A stretch of 64,000 nucleotides of DNA from Coptis chinensis (Eukaryota > Streptophyta > Magnoliopsida > Ranunculales > Ranunculaceae): NCBI GenBank assembly GCA_015680905.1, contig CM027381.1, positions 66,887,501 to 66,951,500 on the forward strand. The letters are read 5' to 3'. Numbering within the stretch: position 1 is the first letter of the stretch; every line of letters starts with the position of its first letter. Below the pieces are notes generated by a model that searched no databases, was not told the origin of the DNA, and was given only the letters and a program-made list of their open reading frames with translations. This document shows, piece after piece, positions 36,604-48,093 of this stretch. A program made the translations under genes and the position numbers.

Positions 36604-36632
36604 TAACGTGCGTAGCACGTGCACTTACCTAG
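36604..36632 (+). mobile_element. Helitron 3' terminus
   Basis: A short GC hairpin (ACGTGCGTAGCACGT) is followed after ten bases by CTAG, with T as the next base. This is the hallmark of a plant Helitron 3' end. It closes the segment holding the RPA-like and lysine-rich genes. Confidence 0.8.
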
Positions 36633-38447
36633 TATATATAAGAATGGCAAACATGTCAGATTTCGATGTGTTGATCGTCTGTTTCGCTTATTCACTTTGT
36701 TATACTTGCTTTGTCCAACGGACGTGCCATTTTGATAGTTATACTAATTATTAGTGGGTAGGTGAAACTTTTTCTTGAAGTATGGATGAGATTAGAGATG
36801 AAAAAGACACTAGGATTAGTAAAAGATCATTTATCATACTTTCTTGCCTTAGCCACTATTGAGTAAGAGGAATTTATACATACCTTAAATCACTATCGAG
36901 GAAGAGAAACTCATAGCACAGGTAATCCTTACCTGTGAAGATAGTTTACTTGCTTACTTTAACAAGTAAATTTAGATGAGTGATAAATATAATATTCATA
37001 TCTCATAGCTTTACATAGTTACTAATAATTTAATATAACGACACCCGTTTGTATCAGTACATTCTTTCTTTACAACTAAATCCCTAAGTCTCTTATTTGA
37101 TCTCGAGGCAGCAGACGACTCGATCTATTCCTTTGATTTTTTGCTTGACAGATTTGAGGTTAGTTCTTTCTTCCCCTTTTCATTCCATCAACTATCAATT
37201 TTGCGTTTTCCAAAGTTCAATATTGCAAGTTTAGGTCATCACTTGGGGAGTTTAATCTATTCACATAATCAAGTTTCTTCTCAATACAAAGATTTTGGGA
37301 TCAGCACCTTTGTACAACTTTAAAACCAGTATCAGTTTAAATTACCAAATGGAAATTGCAAAATTAAGATTTTCAACAGAAATGCACGTAACGGATCTAA
37401 GATGTAAGCTTCTAAGAAGTACCCACTTATAATTCCATCTTATACTGCACATAGTTGATGAGCTGTATTTCTTTTTAATCTAGCCCAATATGAGACTATT
37501 GGTTCCTTCCTCTAACCTTTTTCTCAACTGATGTGAAAATTTTCATTTTTTAGCTCTTCAAACTTGAAAATGTAACAATGGGCATTTTTGGATTGAACAT
37601 TTTAAGAAGAGTGGTCAAGACATACATATATTACATCAATGATGACCGGTTTTATAATACTGGGTGTGAATCATATTATATTTTCGCACATTACCAAAAC
37701 CCAAGAATGATGTTATGCCTCTAGGAGAAGCTGCAAAAAGAACATCAGGCTCACTGTTGTGACTAAACGTATTTTTTAGCAAGTGCCAGCTAACTTGGGA
37801 TGAAGTGCCTACCAGAGAACTGGGTGCAAAGCTACCAAAAACCAAATATTCATTTTATAAGAAGATCCTGAACCTTGATGTTGAACTCAAATCCCTGACA
37901 AGGGTTGAAACTCGAAATAGTTTTAGGACTTCCTGATGGCTTGGACTTTGATATGAATGAGTAGTGTCTTGCATATGAAGTGTATCAGATAAGAGCTATG
38001 TGTCATCACCTATTTCCTGGTAAGCAGGGGGTGGGGAGAGTATTGAGAATGCAATTTATCACACAAATAGGTTGACTTTTGGTCTTTTGCTTTTCTGCCC
38101 CAAAATATCATAAAAATAAAAAAGAATAACTTTTGCAAGGGCATTGGTCATTTAAGTTTTATGATTACAGAAAGACAGTAGATAAGATACCAGCGGAAGC
38201 TTTCTTTTAGTACATTTTTACTGCAAGGAGAAATAGAAAACAGTGTTTGCATATGTTGTACTTGTCCTTAAGAAAACCTTGAGCGCATTATCATTATAAC
38301 ATTGAACTTTTTTTTTATTGGACCTTGACTTAGGCATCATAGTTGGAGATTTGAGTTAATATCCTTTTTTTCTTCTTGCAGATATCATGGCTGGGAGCAG
38401 TTGAGGCTTCCTTTGCTTCACCATAGCTGATTCGTAGTGTCGGGTTT
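36633..38447. other. Mostly non-coding; possible exon
   Basis: A plus-strand frame at about 37101-37158 (DLEAADDSIYSFDFLLDRFE, followed by GTTAGT) looks like an exon. Another stretch at about 38384 follows a good acceptor (TTCTTCTTGCAG). They may belong to the gene whose later exons start at 39748. Nothing else was recognised. Confidence 0.3.
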
Positions 38448-39590
38448 TGATAAGAGCCCAAAACTGTAGTTTTAACCCCTTAATAATACTACTTTTAGAC
38501 CAATTATGCGAGTAATAAATAAGAGTTAATGCTAATTATGTGGTTTTATGTATTTCAGGCATGGAACTCAATTATGTGCAGAAATGCGCCACTTTGGCGA
38601 TATCAAGGAGCAAAGGGTTGGTTGCTAAGAAGTTCTGTGATAAAGGCCAAGATTCAAGGAGACAAAGCCTTTATGAAGCCCGGTCAAAAGCTGAAAAGTC
38701 AACACGGGCAGAAACAGTGCACAAGTCAGCAAAACTTCCAAAGACCATATCTTTGAACTCAGGCCTCGGATTTGGGCCTACCTTACATCAAAACGACTAG
38801 CTCGAAAAGAGCTTTCCAATGGTCTAAGCCTTGACCCAATCAGAGGAGCAAAAGTGAACGAAAAGTTTGCTGAAGTCAAAGCTAACTGAAACAGGCTCTG
38901 TAGACTGAAGAAATTGGGCTTTGGGCTCGATTTTCCGCCCCAAAAAATGGCTCCTCATCCCATGCACAAAATTGTGGATCTGGTCTCATCTTTTACATAA
39001 AACAAGACTTAGCTCTTAAGAAAGAGATAGTCAGATAGCTTAGAATAGAAAGTAGCCATTAAAATAGCTTGTAGATCTAGTTTTTGAATTCAATTAGTTA
39101 AATTAATTAGTTTCATACATTGTTTTAGATTAATTCTTTGAATCATAGTTTTCATTGATTAGATAAATAAAATAGTTATTTCTTATTCATTTCGATTTTG
39201 TTATTTAAAATTGTTAGATCTAATTTCAGTTGTTGTTATTCAATTCTTAGTTATTAATTTAGAATTCAATTATTGTTTAGTTAAATTTAATAAAGTTATA
39301 ATCTTTATATTACGTTTAGTTTTAATTCACATCGTAATATAATTCCCACCATTGCTCTCAGTAGACTTTGAATAGATTAGTCAATCTAGGAAACTTGAAT
39401 GCTAAAGAACTAAGAGTGGAACGAACTTTTTACTCCACTCTATTTCGATAGAATTGAGAGTATAGAAATCTTTGATAGCAACGCGTAATTAAGTTTAGTT
39501 TCACTTGTGTTTTGAGTTTCATCGTTCATTTCATAAGTAAATTACTCAATTTTACGTTTATTAGGTTCCAAGTATTCTGTGCTTCTAGTA
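38448..39590 (+). repeat. Athila-type LTR, copy 3 (fragment)
   Basis: Starts TGATAAGAGCCCAAAACTGTAG and follows copies 1 and 2 closely through GAGTGGAACGAACTTTTTACTCC. The homology then fades, with no TATCA end and no PBS. The 3' boundary is approximate. It appears to sit in an intron of the neighbouring unrecognised gene. Confidence 0.75.
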
Positions 39591-39747
39591 CATTCTTTTG
39601 CATTAACCTCTGTTGTTTATGCACATGTCACCAATCCTCGCCTTTGTTTTAACCCTTAGATTTAGTTTTCAGGTGAAGTTGCACAAGGTTAATCCCGTGA
39701 TTGGCCTGTGATAGTTCATAGCTCTTATTATGCCCTCACTCATTCAG

Positions 39748-41584
39748 ACTTGCCGCCCTGAAGGCACATACACATGTTAAGGTTCTAAGCGATATTCTTC
39801 TCCAGGTAATTTCAAAGTTTTTTTTTTAGGTAAAATAGTTGCCGATTAGTAAGACCTAATAAGAAGGGTTTTGAAGAGAATGCTTATTTTGCTCTTGATT
39901 ACCACAGGGTATATATATATATATATATATATATAAACATGCATCAATCCCTACTGTTTGTACAAGACATTTTTGTCAAATACACCAAGTCCAAGCCAGT
40001 TTTTGATGTTATATGTTCAAGTCCTCTATATACCTATTGGGAAATTAATATTGCTGGAATCCACTATTATCTGTGGAATTTTCTACTTTTGCTCTAATAT
40101 TGAGTTTTTTTTTTACTCCGGTTATACTTTACTTTTTTTTAAGTGTTCTTTCATTGAATGTCCTCAGATTTCAGAATTACAACATTCCTTTGCATGGTTA
40201 GTAATTTCCAGACATTATTCGGAGCACCTCTTGGTTTACGCTAATCAACAGTCACTACTTTATTGTTCTTCAACAGTGAGTAAACCAGCTCTTACTATAC
40301 TGATTTAGTGTCATTATGACTTTTTATTGTTCTTCAACGATCATACCACTTATATGAGTCACAATACACAATATTGTGTAAACATTCGAATACTTTTACC
40401 TACCAGCTCCTTAAGCTAAGTTTGAGACCTTTTTTCCATTTTCTCTTTTGCAAATAGTAATTTCAGATGAGGCTAGGGGTTCAGTCGTCTATAAATTGCA
40501 ACATACAATGAATTGACTTGACATATGACTTTCTTCTAAATTTACGTCCCTTGCATTAAGTGCTTATAGGGATGTAATTTCTTTAAAAAGTAAGAAAGTT
40601 GATGTATTTAATTTCTTTGATTTGTAGAGCTGTGACTTTCACATCTCTCTTCTATTTAATGTGGATATATCAAAGTTTTTGATACTTAATCATAGTCAAA
40701 TTTCCAACATTCAGAAAAATTGTTTAGGGGAATGGTGTTGCTTCAACATATATGTAGGGCACTATGGTTAATCAATATGACATATTGAAAGTTGAATGGG
40801 ATGTCATAATATGTATTGGTCCAATATCATAAATACTAATGTGACGATGTATTTTAAGTTTGATTTTAACTTTTTAAGCAATTTTGTAATCTTTGTCTCC
40901 TCTTTTACTTTAAATTGATAATTCAGTAATTAGCCGCAATCATTGAAAAAGTTCAGGTGGGACTTGGACACTTGGTACATATCTTAATTGTTTTACCTTC
41001 TATTAGTCGGAGATTTTAAATTACTGAAACTAAATGGTTCAAAAATAATGTACCTGGTGACACTGTTGATGACATTTTACTATATATAATCTATTGTGCA
41101 GGCCTACCAACACAAGTAGTGCTATTGAGACCTTAGAGGAATGGGGAGATATGGGGGTAGCACAACTATCATGAGTATTGTAGAAACAAAATGGTGGAAT
41201 CTTTTAACTTACGAAGAGAGTTTAGACTGAAAATCAGTATCTCAATAGTTAACTGTTATTTTTGGGCTTAGTTATGCATGGGAAACATAATGATGAGATT
41301 AACTTAATCCTGCTGGAGTTCATAGCTACAACATTTTAATTAAAGAATTTAATTGAAGGAATTTGTCAGGTGGAGATTGATTTCAAGGATCTTATTAAGT
41401 ACTACAATGATGAAGACCAGCGGTGAGTTTAAAACGTTCTTTTGTTTGCTATAACTTGACTTTGAAAGGTACATGTATTGGCTTATGGAATTTGCAAATA
41501 AATAGGCTCACAAGAATTGGCACCCCCGCACTCAAGCATGACTTCTTACAACATCTTCATCATCTGTTATTGCAAGCTCAGTGA
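39748..41584 (+). CDS. 3' exons of an unrecognised gene
   Basis: Not recognised. Candidate exons with proper acceptors and donors: 39748-39805 (LAALKAHTHVKVLSDILLQ), 40168-40275 (ISELQHSFAWLVISRHYSEH, ANQQSLLYCSS; donor GTGAGT), 41102-41156 (PTNTSSAIETLEEWGDMG), 41370-41422 (VEIDFKDLIKYYNDEDQR; donor GTGAGT) and 41506-41584 (LTRIGTPALKHDFLQHLHHL, ending LLLQAQ-stop). The last three join in phase, which is unlikely by chance, and give a clear C-terminus. Other exons are probably missed. The 5' part would lie left of 39.7 kb, interrupted by an Athila LTR. Whether it is a functional host gene or a remnant is open. Confidence 0.45.
39909..39936. repeat. (TA)n microsatellite
   Basis: About 13 TA units, in a proposed intron. 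Confidence 0.85.
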
Positions 41585-42086
41585 CTTAGATGGTGTCTGG
41601 AATTTTTGAACTCATCTCTATTTATGTCTATCGTTTATGTTGTGTTTGTGTGTGTGTGAGTGCAGCCAAAATTTGGGAATCTTTCTCACAATGAACTGAA
41701 GATTTTATCTTTGTAATATATTTTGTCACCATAATGAATATTATTTTATTATTATTTATTTTTCGAAGGCAAGTTTGTGCAACCAGCAATTTGGATAGTG
41801 GTGTTAGCCACATAGGCACACAGTGTCCAAAAAGGTGGAAACAACAACAGTACAAGAAACAAGACAAGCATTGGATTAATAATCAGTCGTATATCTATTA
41901 TGTACATATGAATTTGGTTGGGTTCATTCAAACTTTTTATTTTAATTAGTACAAATATGTGTTACAAGTTATTCTAATTTTTTGGCAAAATTGATTTATT
42001 GTCGAGGGATTTAGGGATAATGTTATCTGGAAAAATATTAAATAGGGCCATGTGAGTATTAGGATAAAATATTTCACCACATTGAG
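41585..42086. other. 3' flank, no gene seen
   Basis: Probably the 3' UTR and downstream region of the unrecognised gene. It contains a TGTG run at about 41640-41660. Confidence 0.3.
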
Positions 42087-42124
42087 GTGCATGAAGGGCA
42101 CCTCACATAGTGCCCTTCATGCAC
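42087..42124. repeat. Perfect 15-bp hairpin
   Basis: GTGCATGAAGGGCAC, an 8-base loop, then GTGCCCTTCATGCAC. The arms are exactly complementary. Confidence 0.9.
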
Positions 42125-42528
42125 TCAAAATTACTCAAAATTACTTATGTGTTTATAATGGTATTCGTATTTTTAATTTAATTTAATTAATTTATTTTCT
42201 ATTTATATGTATTTTGATATGAGTTGCATCAATTCATCATCATGCTTGATTATAAGTTAGTGATTTTTTCAAATGTTATATAGTTTTACACTTTGGTAAT
42301 CCTGAAGTTTCAAAATGATATTGACAAGCGTTCAAGCAATATAATTAAACTTATTATATCCAACCAATAAAAAATATTTTACTCCTACCTACCTATCAAA
42401 TGTAATTGGCAACTACGACTATATAGTGTTTGTCTTTCATCTATTTACAAAGTTCTTGAAAATTGCTTTCAATTGAATATTTGCTTTGACTTGAGTAAAA
42501 GTTACCGAAAAATATAATTTATAAGAGC

Positions 42529-42558
42529 ACCCGTTCGTAAGACGGGTTCAAAAACTAG
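42529..42558 (+). mobile_element. Helitron 3' terminus
   Basis: Hairpin ACCCGT-TCGTAAG-ACGGGT, then TCAAAAACTAG followed by T. The left part of this Helitron probably includes sequence left of 42529. No 5' end was found. Confidence 0.7.
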
Positions 42559-42639
42559 TTTCCTACTTAACTCTGTAAAATTTTCATGTTGCCAACACAG
42601 GCCTTAAGTCGACTCCCTATTTAAAAAGTTGATACTAAT

Positions 42640-43030
42640 ATCAAGGACCAAGATATCGAATTCGAGCAATATACTGTGTACCCAAAAACCGAGATATATT
42701 GATATATATCTTTTTGTTGACCGGTCAAAATTTTGATTTTGTATGTCGATAAATCAAAATATCATCGAAAATATTGGAAAATATTAGAAATATCATCGAT
42801 TATATCAGAAATATCGTTGATATATTAATAAAAATAGGTATAAAATTAGTCAAAGTCAACAATTTGTATCGGATATATAGTATATATCGGTCAATATATT
42901 AATATATCAGAAATTACAAAATATATCAGCAAAAAAAAAAAGATTCAATATTCGGTGTAGATATATCGAATATTTTCATCTTGTGTACTAAAAAAAATAT
43001 ATATCGGCAATATTTAAGAAATTTCGACGA
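42640..43030. repeat. AT-rich ATATCG repeat
   Basis: Dense irregular repetition of AAATATCG, GATATAT and ATATCGG words on both strands. No ORF. Resembles dispersed AT-rich plant repeats; the class is not determined. Confidence 0.5.
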
Positions 43031-43082
43031 TATTTTGGGCCTTGCATAATAGTGTGTCTGGACTCTCGATACAAATGGCTGG

Positions 43083-43200
43083 TGGCGTTAGCCCTACTAG
43101 CCTCATGCCATGTGCATAGGCACTATTCACTCGACCCCTCATTTTTCTATATACAAATGGCATAACGTTAGCCCTACTAGCCTCATGCCACATGCATAGG
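43083..43200. repeat. Direct repeat, 78-bp period
   Basis: CGTTAGCCCTACTAGCCTCATGCCA plus ...TGCATAGG occurs at about 43086 and 43164. Between the copies lies CACTATTCACTCGACCCCTC, which itself recurs at about 43448, 43808 and 44609. Confidence 0.8.
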
Positions 43201-43473
43201 AACGTGGAACAATCTCAAGTCCCACTATTATTTTTCTTTCTAATTTTAAATTTACAAATAGAAGTGAATTACTATTTTACCCCTATGTGCAATTATTTTT
43301 TCAACCCTAGAGCCCACCAAGCCTACACGTGTTTGCCAGAAAACAAATTTAACAATTGTGAAAATACAGTTTTGCCCCTAAAAAAAGAAAGAAGAAAACA
43401 AAAGAAATTGTGAAATTACCAAAATGTCTCTGCGTCCATACGATGTTCACTCGACTCCTCATTTTTCTATATA
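43201..43473. other. Repeat-derived spacer
   Basis: No gene. It contains a copy of the TTCACTCGACTCCTCATTTT phrase just before the minus-strand Helitron end. Confidence 0.35.
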
Positions 43474-43500
43474 CTAGTCTGATGCAGGTGCTATGCACCC
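43474..43500 (-). mobile_element. Helitron 3' terminus (-)
   Basis: On the minus strand, hairpin AGGTGC-ATA-GCACCT is followed by GCATCAGACTAG and T. The element would extend to the right from here. Confidence 0.65.
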
Positions 43501-43985
43501 TACGCACCTTGGGCCCATTCTATCTATAAAATAATCACTAAAAATTGAATTACTCATTTAACCTTTTTGTATTTAGTATTTACTTACTTGATTTTTAGTT
43601 TGAGTGTAAAAGTAAATTTGTAGTTATAACAAAATTACAGGGGCAAAACAATCACGAAAAAAGTGACCAAGAGTCACACTTTTTTTTATAAAAATCACTA
43701 TTGCATATTGCAGTACTATAGATCAAGGTCAAGATTTTTAAATTAGTAAAAGATATATTAAAGACAAAAAAATTGTGAAATTACCAAAATGCCTCTACAT
43801 CCATACCAATCACTATTCACTCGACCCTTTATATATCTTTTTCTAATTTAAAAAGGTATTTGTTACTGACGGACTCCATATTGTGTTGGGCAGACCCAAA
43901 AAAAAAATTATTACAAGTGTGTCATTAGTCCCAAAAAATCCAAAAAAAATACAATTATTACAAGTGTGCCATTGGTCCCAAAAAG
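43501..43985. other. Spacer within repeat cluster
   Basis: No gene. A direct repeat, ATTATTACAAGTGTGYCATTRGTCCC, lies at about 43908 and 43956. A CACTATTCACTCGACCC copy lies at about 43808. Confidence 0.4.
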
Positions 43986-44478
43986 TTGAATTCGAAAACC
44001 CCAAGCTTAAACGACCCGGCTAGGTCGTTTGTTGTGCAAACCAAACGGTCTAGTCACACCGTTTGGACTAACTCCAAAACGATGTGGCCATGTCGTTTGG
44101 GATTTGGACTTAGAAAAAAACTTACCGGTGTGGTCACATTGTTTGGACTAAGTCTCAAACGACTTGGCCACACCGTTTGGGACTTAGTCCAAACGATGTG
44201 CCCACACCACTCAAAAGGCCAAAAAATAGAACTTTATATTTTTTCAAAATTCAAATCTCAAACTGTGTAGCCATATCGTTGGGGACTTAGTCCAAACGGT
44301 GTGGCCATATTGTAGGAGACTTAGTCCAAACGGTGTGGCCATATCGTTGAGGATTTTTCTAAGTCCAAATCCCAAACAACATGACCACATCATTTGGACT
44401 TCGGTCAGGATGGTGTAACTGCATCGCCGTTTGGTGTCTGGTGATCGATCTGGGTCGTTTAACTTTGGGGTTTTCAAA
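43986..44478. mobile_element. 490-bp palindromic foldback element
   Basis: The left end (GAAAACCCCAAGCTTAAACG ACCC) is repeated inverted at the right end (complement of GGGTCGTTTAACTTTGGGG). The interior is filled with CAAACGATGTGGCCA/TGGCCACACCGTTTG words in alternating orientation, about 12 in all, separated by GACTTAGTCC. Because of this symmetry, each strand has a similar ORF (43986-44270 plus, 44477-44244 minus), both starting K-T-P-x-L-N-D-P-x-R-S. This fits a foldback-type DNA element. The ORFs are more likely a by-product of symmetry than genes. Confidence 0.7.
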
Positions 44479-44802
44479 TTTTCTCATTTAGCCACTGTAC
44501 ACATGTATGTATATTCGGCACTAGTCACGTGCATATTCATTCATAATATTTAATGTTAGTGTTAGGATATAGTTTTCATGTTTAATGTTGGTGTTACCAT
44601 ATTTACCCATCACTATTCACTCGACCTTTTATATATCTTTTTCTAATTTAAAATTTTTTATCCTGAGCTATAGTTCTACAGTACTATAATATTTGTTTAT
44701 TTTGTGATTTGTGAATCTTGTTCACACTTTTAAGGACTGTTTTGTATATGTTATTTTTCTCTATTTATGATATTATCCCCATTGTCTTAATCATTTAAAC
44801 AA

Positions 44803-44833
44803 AATATGCGTCTGCACATGCGCATCATACTAG
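44803..44833 (+). mobile_element. Helitron 3' terminus (third +)
   Basis: ATGCG ... CGCAT hairpin, then CATACTAG followed by T. The hairpin has a longer loop than usual, so this call is weaker. It lies only ~220 bp upstream of the NIT4 start codon. Confidence 0.5.
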
Positions 44834-45053
44834 TTATATATTAAAGATTTGCTGATGAAGAAGGGACAAATGGACAATGGTCAAAGGCCTCGAGAGATCT
44901 AGAATAGCCGTGTACAAAAGTCACATGACGTGACCCAACAAACACAACTAAAAAACACTCCTCAGCCGGCCCTATCCTACTGTCAACAAATTGACACTCT
45001 CATTTCATCTCCAACCTCTAAAAATAAGATTCTTATCAACAAAACAAATAAAA
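44834..45053 (+). promoter_or_regulatory. NIT4 upstream region
   Basis: The whole interval between a Helitron-like end and the NIT4 ATG. A CACATGACGTGAC element (ACGT core, bZIP-type site) is at about 44922. No clear TATA box was identified. The role is inferred from position only. Confidence 0.35.
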
Positions 45054-48000
45054 ATGGCCTTAGTTCCAACCCCATTAATCGACAATAACGGTGCACCACC
45101 ACCAGTGATAGCAGAAGTAGACATGGGTTCAGACTCAACCGCACTCACGGTTCGAGCCACAGTCGTTCAAGCATCAACCATTTTCTACGACACACCCGCC
45201 ACTCTAGGTACTACTACTACTACTCAATTACAAAACTGCCCATCTTCATTTACTAAATTTCCACTCATTTCTTAACACAGCTAAGGCAGAGAGATTAATA
45301 TCGGATGCAGCTTTATATGGTTCACAATTAGTTGTTTTTCCTGAAGCTTTTATTGGTGGGTACCCACGTGGTTCTAATTTTGGTCTCACTGTTGGTTCAC
45401 GTACTCTTAAGGGTAAAGAAGAGTTCCGAAAATATCATGCTTCTGCTATAGATGTTCCTGGTCAGTAACAAAATTAAACTCAGACATTTTAACATTAAAG
45501 TTTTTGTAAAAAAAAAATTAATATTGTAATATATTTACAGGGCCTGAAGTTGAACACTTGGGTGCAATGGCTGGGAAGTATAAAGTATATTTAGTGATGG
45601 GTGTAATTGAAAGAGAAGGATACACACTTTATTGCACGATTCTGTTTTTTGATTCACAAGGGCATTACCTTGGTAAACATCGAAAATTAATGCCAACATC
45701 ATTGGAGCGTGTAATATGGGGATTTGGAGATGGGTCTACAATTCCAGTGTTTGAAACTCCTATTGGAAAAATAGGTGGGCTTATTTGTTGGGAGAATAAA
45801 ATGCCACTTCTAAGAACAGCAATGTATGGAAAAGGTAATTAACAGTTGTGTTTATCTTTATTGTTTGTGTATAGCTTTTTAACTGTTTTGTCTTTGTTTT
45901 GAACTTTGTTAGTTTGGTATAGCTCTTTACAGTTATCTTTCATTCGATGAATGAAAATTTAAGATAAATATACTATTTGGAGTTAAAGAGTGGAGATTGT
46001 TTACCTTGTTTGGACTGGGAATATCGGACCAGTAGCACAGTGAGGGTTTGACTGGGTGTGAAAGTGAGTCCTCTCACAACTTGCATTACCCACACGAACT
46101 AGATTATCGCCCCTCCCTATTCTAATCACTCTGTCCACATCATTCGGCAGTAGCTATGTGAGAAGTAGGAGAGAAAGTGCTTGTAAGTTTGGCCCTCGTG
46201 GACAAAAACTCAATTGCATTTGTAAGTGTGGGATCACTGGCATGGTGCAAAATCCTATCCCTAAAAAATTATGTCTACTGTTGCCATTTGATTTGTGTGC
46301 CTTCAAGGTCACTGCTATTAATTGGTGGTTATACATTGTACCTTAACAAAGCGGTCACCATTTGAGGTCTTGAAGGAGACAAGATCGGTATTTCTTGCAC
46401 TGCTGTATGGACTATGGACTTTATTTACGTATGTTGCTTACAATGTTTGATTCTGAAATTAAATATTTGAATCTATGTCTATCTCATGAGACCTTTTATT
46501 TGAAGGTATTGAGATATATTGCGCGCCTACAGCTGATGCTAGGGATCTGTGGCAAGCATCAATGACCCATATTGCCCTTGAGGGAGGATGCTTTGTTCTG
46601 TCGGCAAACCAGTTCTGCCGAAGAAAAGACTATCCACCTCCTCCAGAGTACACGTTCTCAGGTACAGATGAAGATCTTTCACCGGAGTCAGTGGTATGTG
46701 CCGGAGGCAGTGTCATAATTTCCCCGTCAGGGACTATTTTGGCCGGACCCAATTACGAAGGGGAGGCTCTCATCTCAGCTGACCTAGGTATGATGTTCCT
46801 TTTTTAACCAAATTCTGTAATTCCAAGATTCTGACATATAGCTTCGAGGGCACCTTTGTGCTTGAAGATGAAAGCATGTTAGGCTCCCTAGAAGGCTAGA
46901 AGTATCTCGAAACATGGATAATTTCTAAAACAGGATAGTTTGAATCATGAATTGTTAAGAAAAAACCTGGAGCTGAACCAGTGCAATGCATATGACAAAC
47001 GTGGGTTGTCTTGACCGTACCTGCTGAAGGTATCATATTATACTCCTTGATATAAACAATGAAATAACAATATGATATCATTATGCGTCTATGTTATTTA
47101 CACCCTTCTGTGGTATGACTGGTGTCAACAAATCCTATTTGGGAGTTCAGTGTTTCACTGAATCTCACACTCCATACCAAGTTGGACTCTGACCCCATGC
47201 ATCCATGCAACAAAGACCATAACTTAATTAGGATGGTCACTCGGTCTCTCCTAAAACGGCAAGGAGACATGTGAGAAAGGTAAAATTATTAAATTAGCAT
47301 GCCTCTGTACGTACTTATAGGGGATTAAGTGAATAATTTTAGTTCATGTATCTAACTCAACTACTTGAGTTTAAGGTTTAGGTGACAACTGTTACCTTGG
47401 TTTGACAATTTAAGTAGTTAGGCTCCACTTGGTATGAAGCAAAAGATTGCAAAAGTGCAAAACAAATCTTGAATGAGTTGATAAGAAATGGGCTTTGAGG
47501 TGTAGTAATACCTGGTATAATTCCCAGTTCAAAAATCATGCCGTTGGTGTTAAATCCAATAACATGTTTGTAGTTTGGAACTTGGAAGTGGCAGAAATGT
47601 TTTTGTGGAATTTTTATTGTGTTTAGTAGTGAAATTGCTAGTTGAACTACCTACTAACACAACCAAAACCCCTGAAACTGCTGTCGGTTTTGTTGGTATA
47701 ACAATCACAATCCAGGGCTTTTCTGAATCTGTTCTTGCACTTGTGAGTAATGAAGGTTTGATACTTCTTTATCCCCCTAACCCCCTTTCCCCTCCTTGAT
47801 ATGTAATTGGGTTTGTGAAGACCACAACAGTGCTGCCTGGGTTTACACTCGTCCTTCGACTGGGAAATCTGTATTGATTTTTATGGTTCTGAACATATTT
47901 TCCTTCCTTTGATTTTAAATGATGTTCAGATTTTGGAGAAATAGTACGTGCAAAGTTTGACTTTGACGTGGTTGGGCACTATTCAAGACCTGATGTGCTG

Positions 48001-48093
48001 AACCTTATTGTGAGGGATCATCCAACAACTCCAGTTGCTTTCACCTCTGCTGCAGCCAAAACTGAAGGCTCTCACAAATCAGAAGAACATTGA
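45054..48093 (+). CDS. NIT4: Bifunctional nitrilase/nitrile hydratase NIT4
   Basis: NIT4 hydrolyses beta-cyanoalanine to aspartate plus ammonia, or hydrates it to asparagine, in plant cyanide detoxification. Exons: 45054-45207, 45281-45460, 45541-45834, 46506-46787, 47930-48093, giving 357 residues, the usual length. All junctions are GT/AG and all four introns are phase 1. The catalytic triad is Glu73 ([10 protein letters not shown]), Lys160 (GKHRKLMPT) and Cys194 ([10 protein letters not shown]). Typical NIT4 blocks follow: [56 protein letters not shown]. The start at 45054 gives a normal N-terminus ([10 protein letters not shown]) before [19 protein letters not shown]. No frameshift or stop occurs. 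It is the only clearly intact conserved gene here. Arabidopsis NIT genes also have five exons. Confidence 0.95.

Noticed and set aside
38529..38800. Two overlapping plus-strand ORFs
   Set aside because: They lie within LTR copy 3 and match non-coding LTR sequence of copies 1 and 2.
46154..46365. Overlapping ORFs inside NIT4
   Set aside because: They lie in intron 3 and resemble nothing known. The flanking exons join in phase without them.
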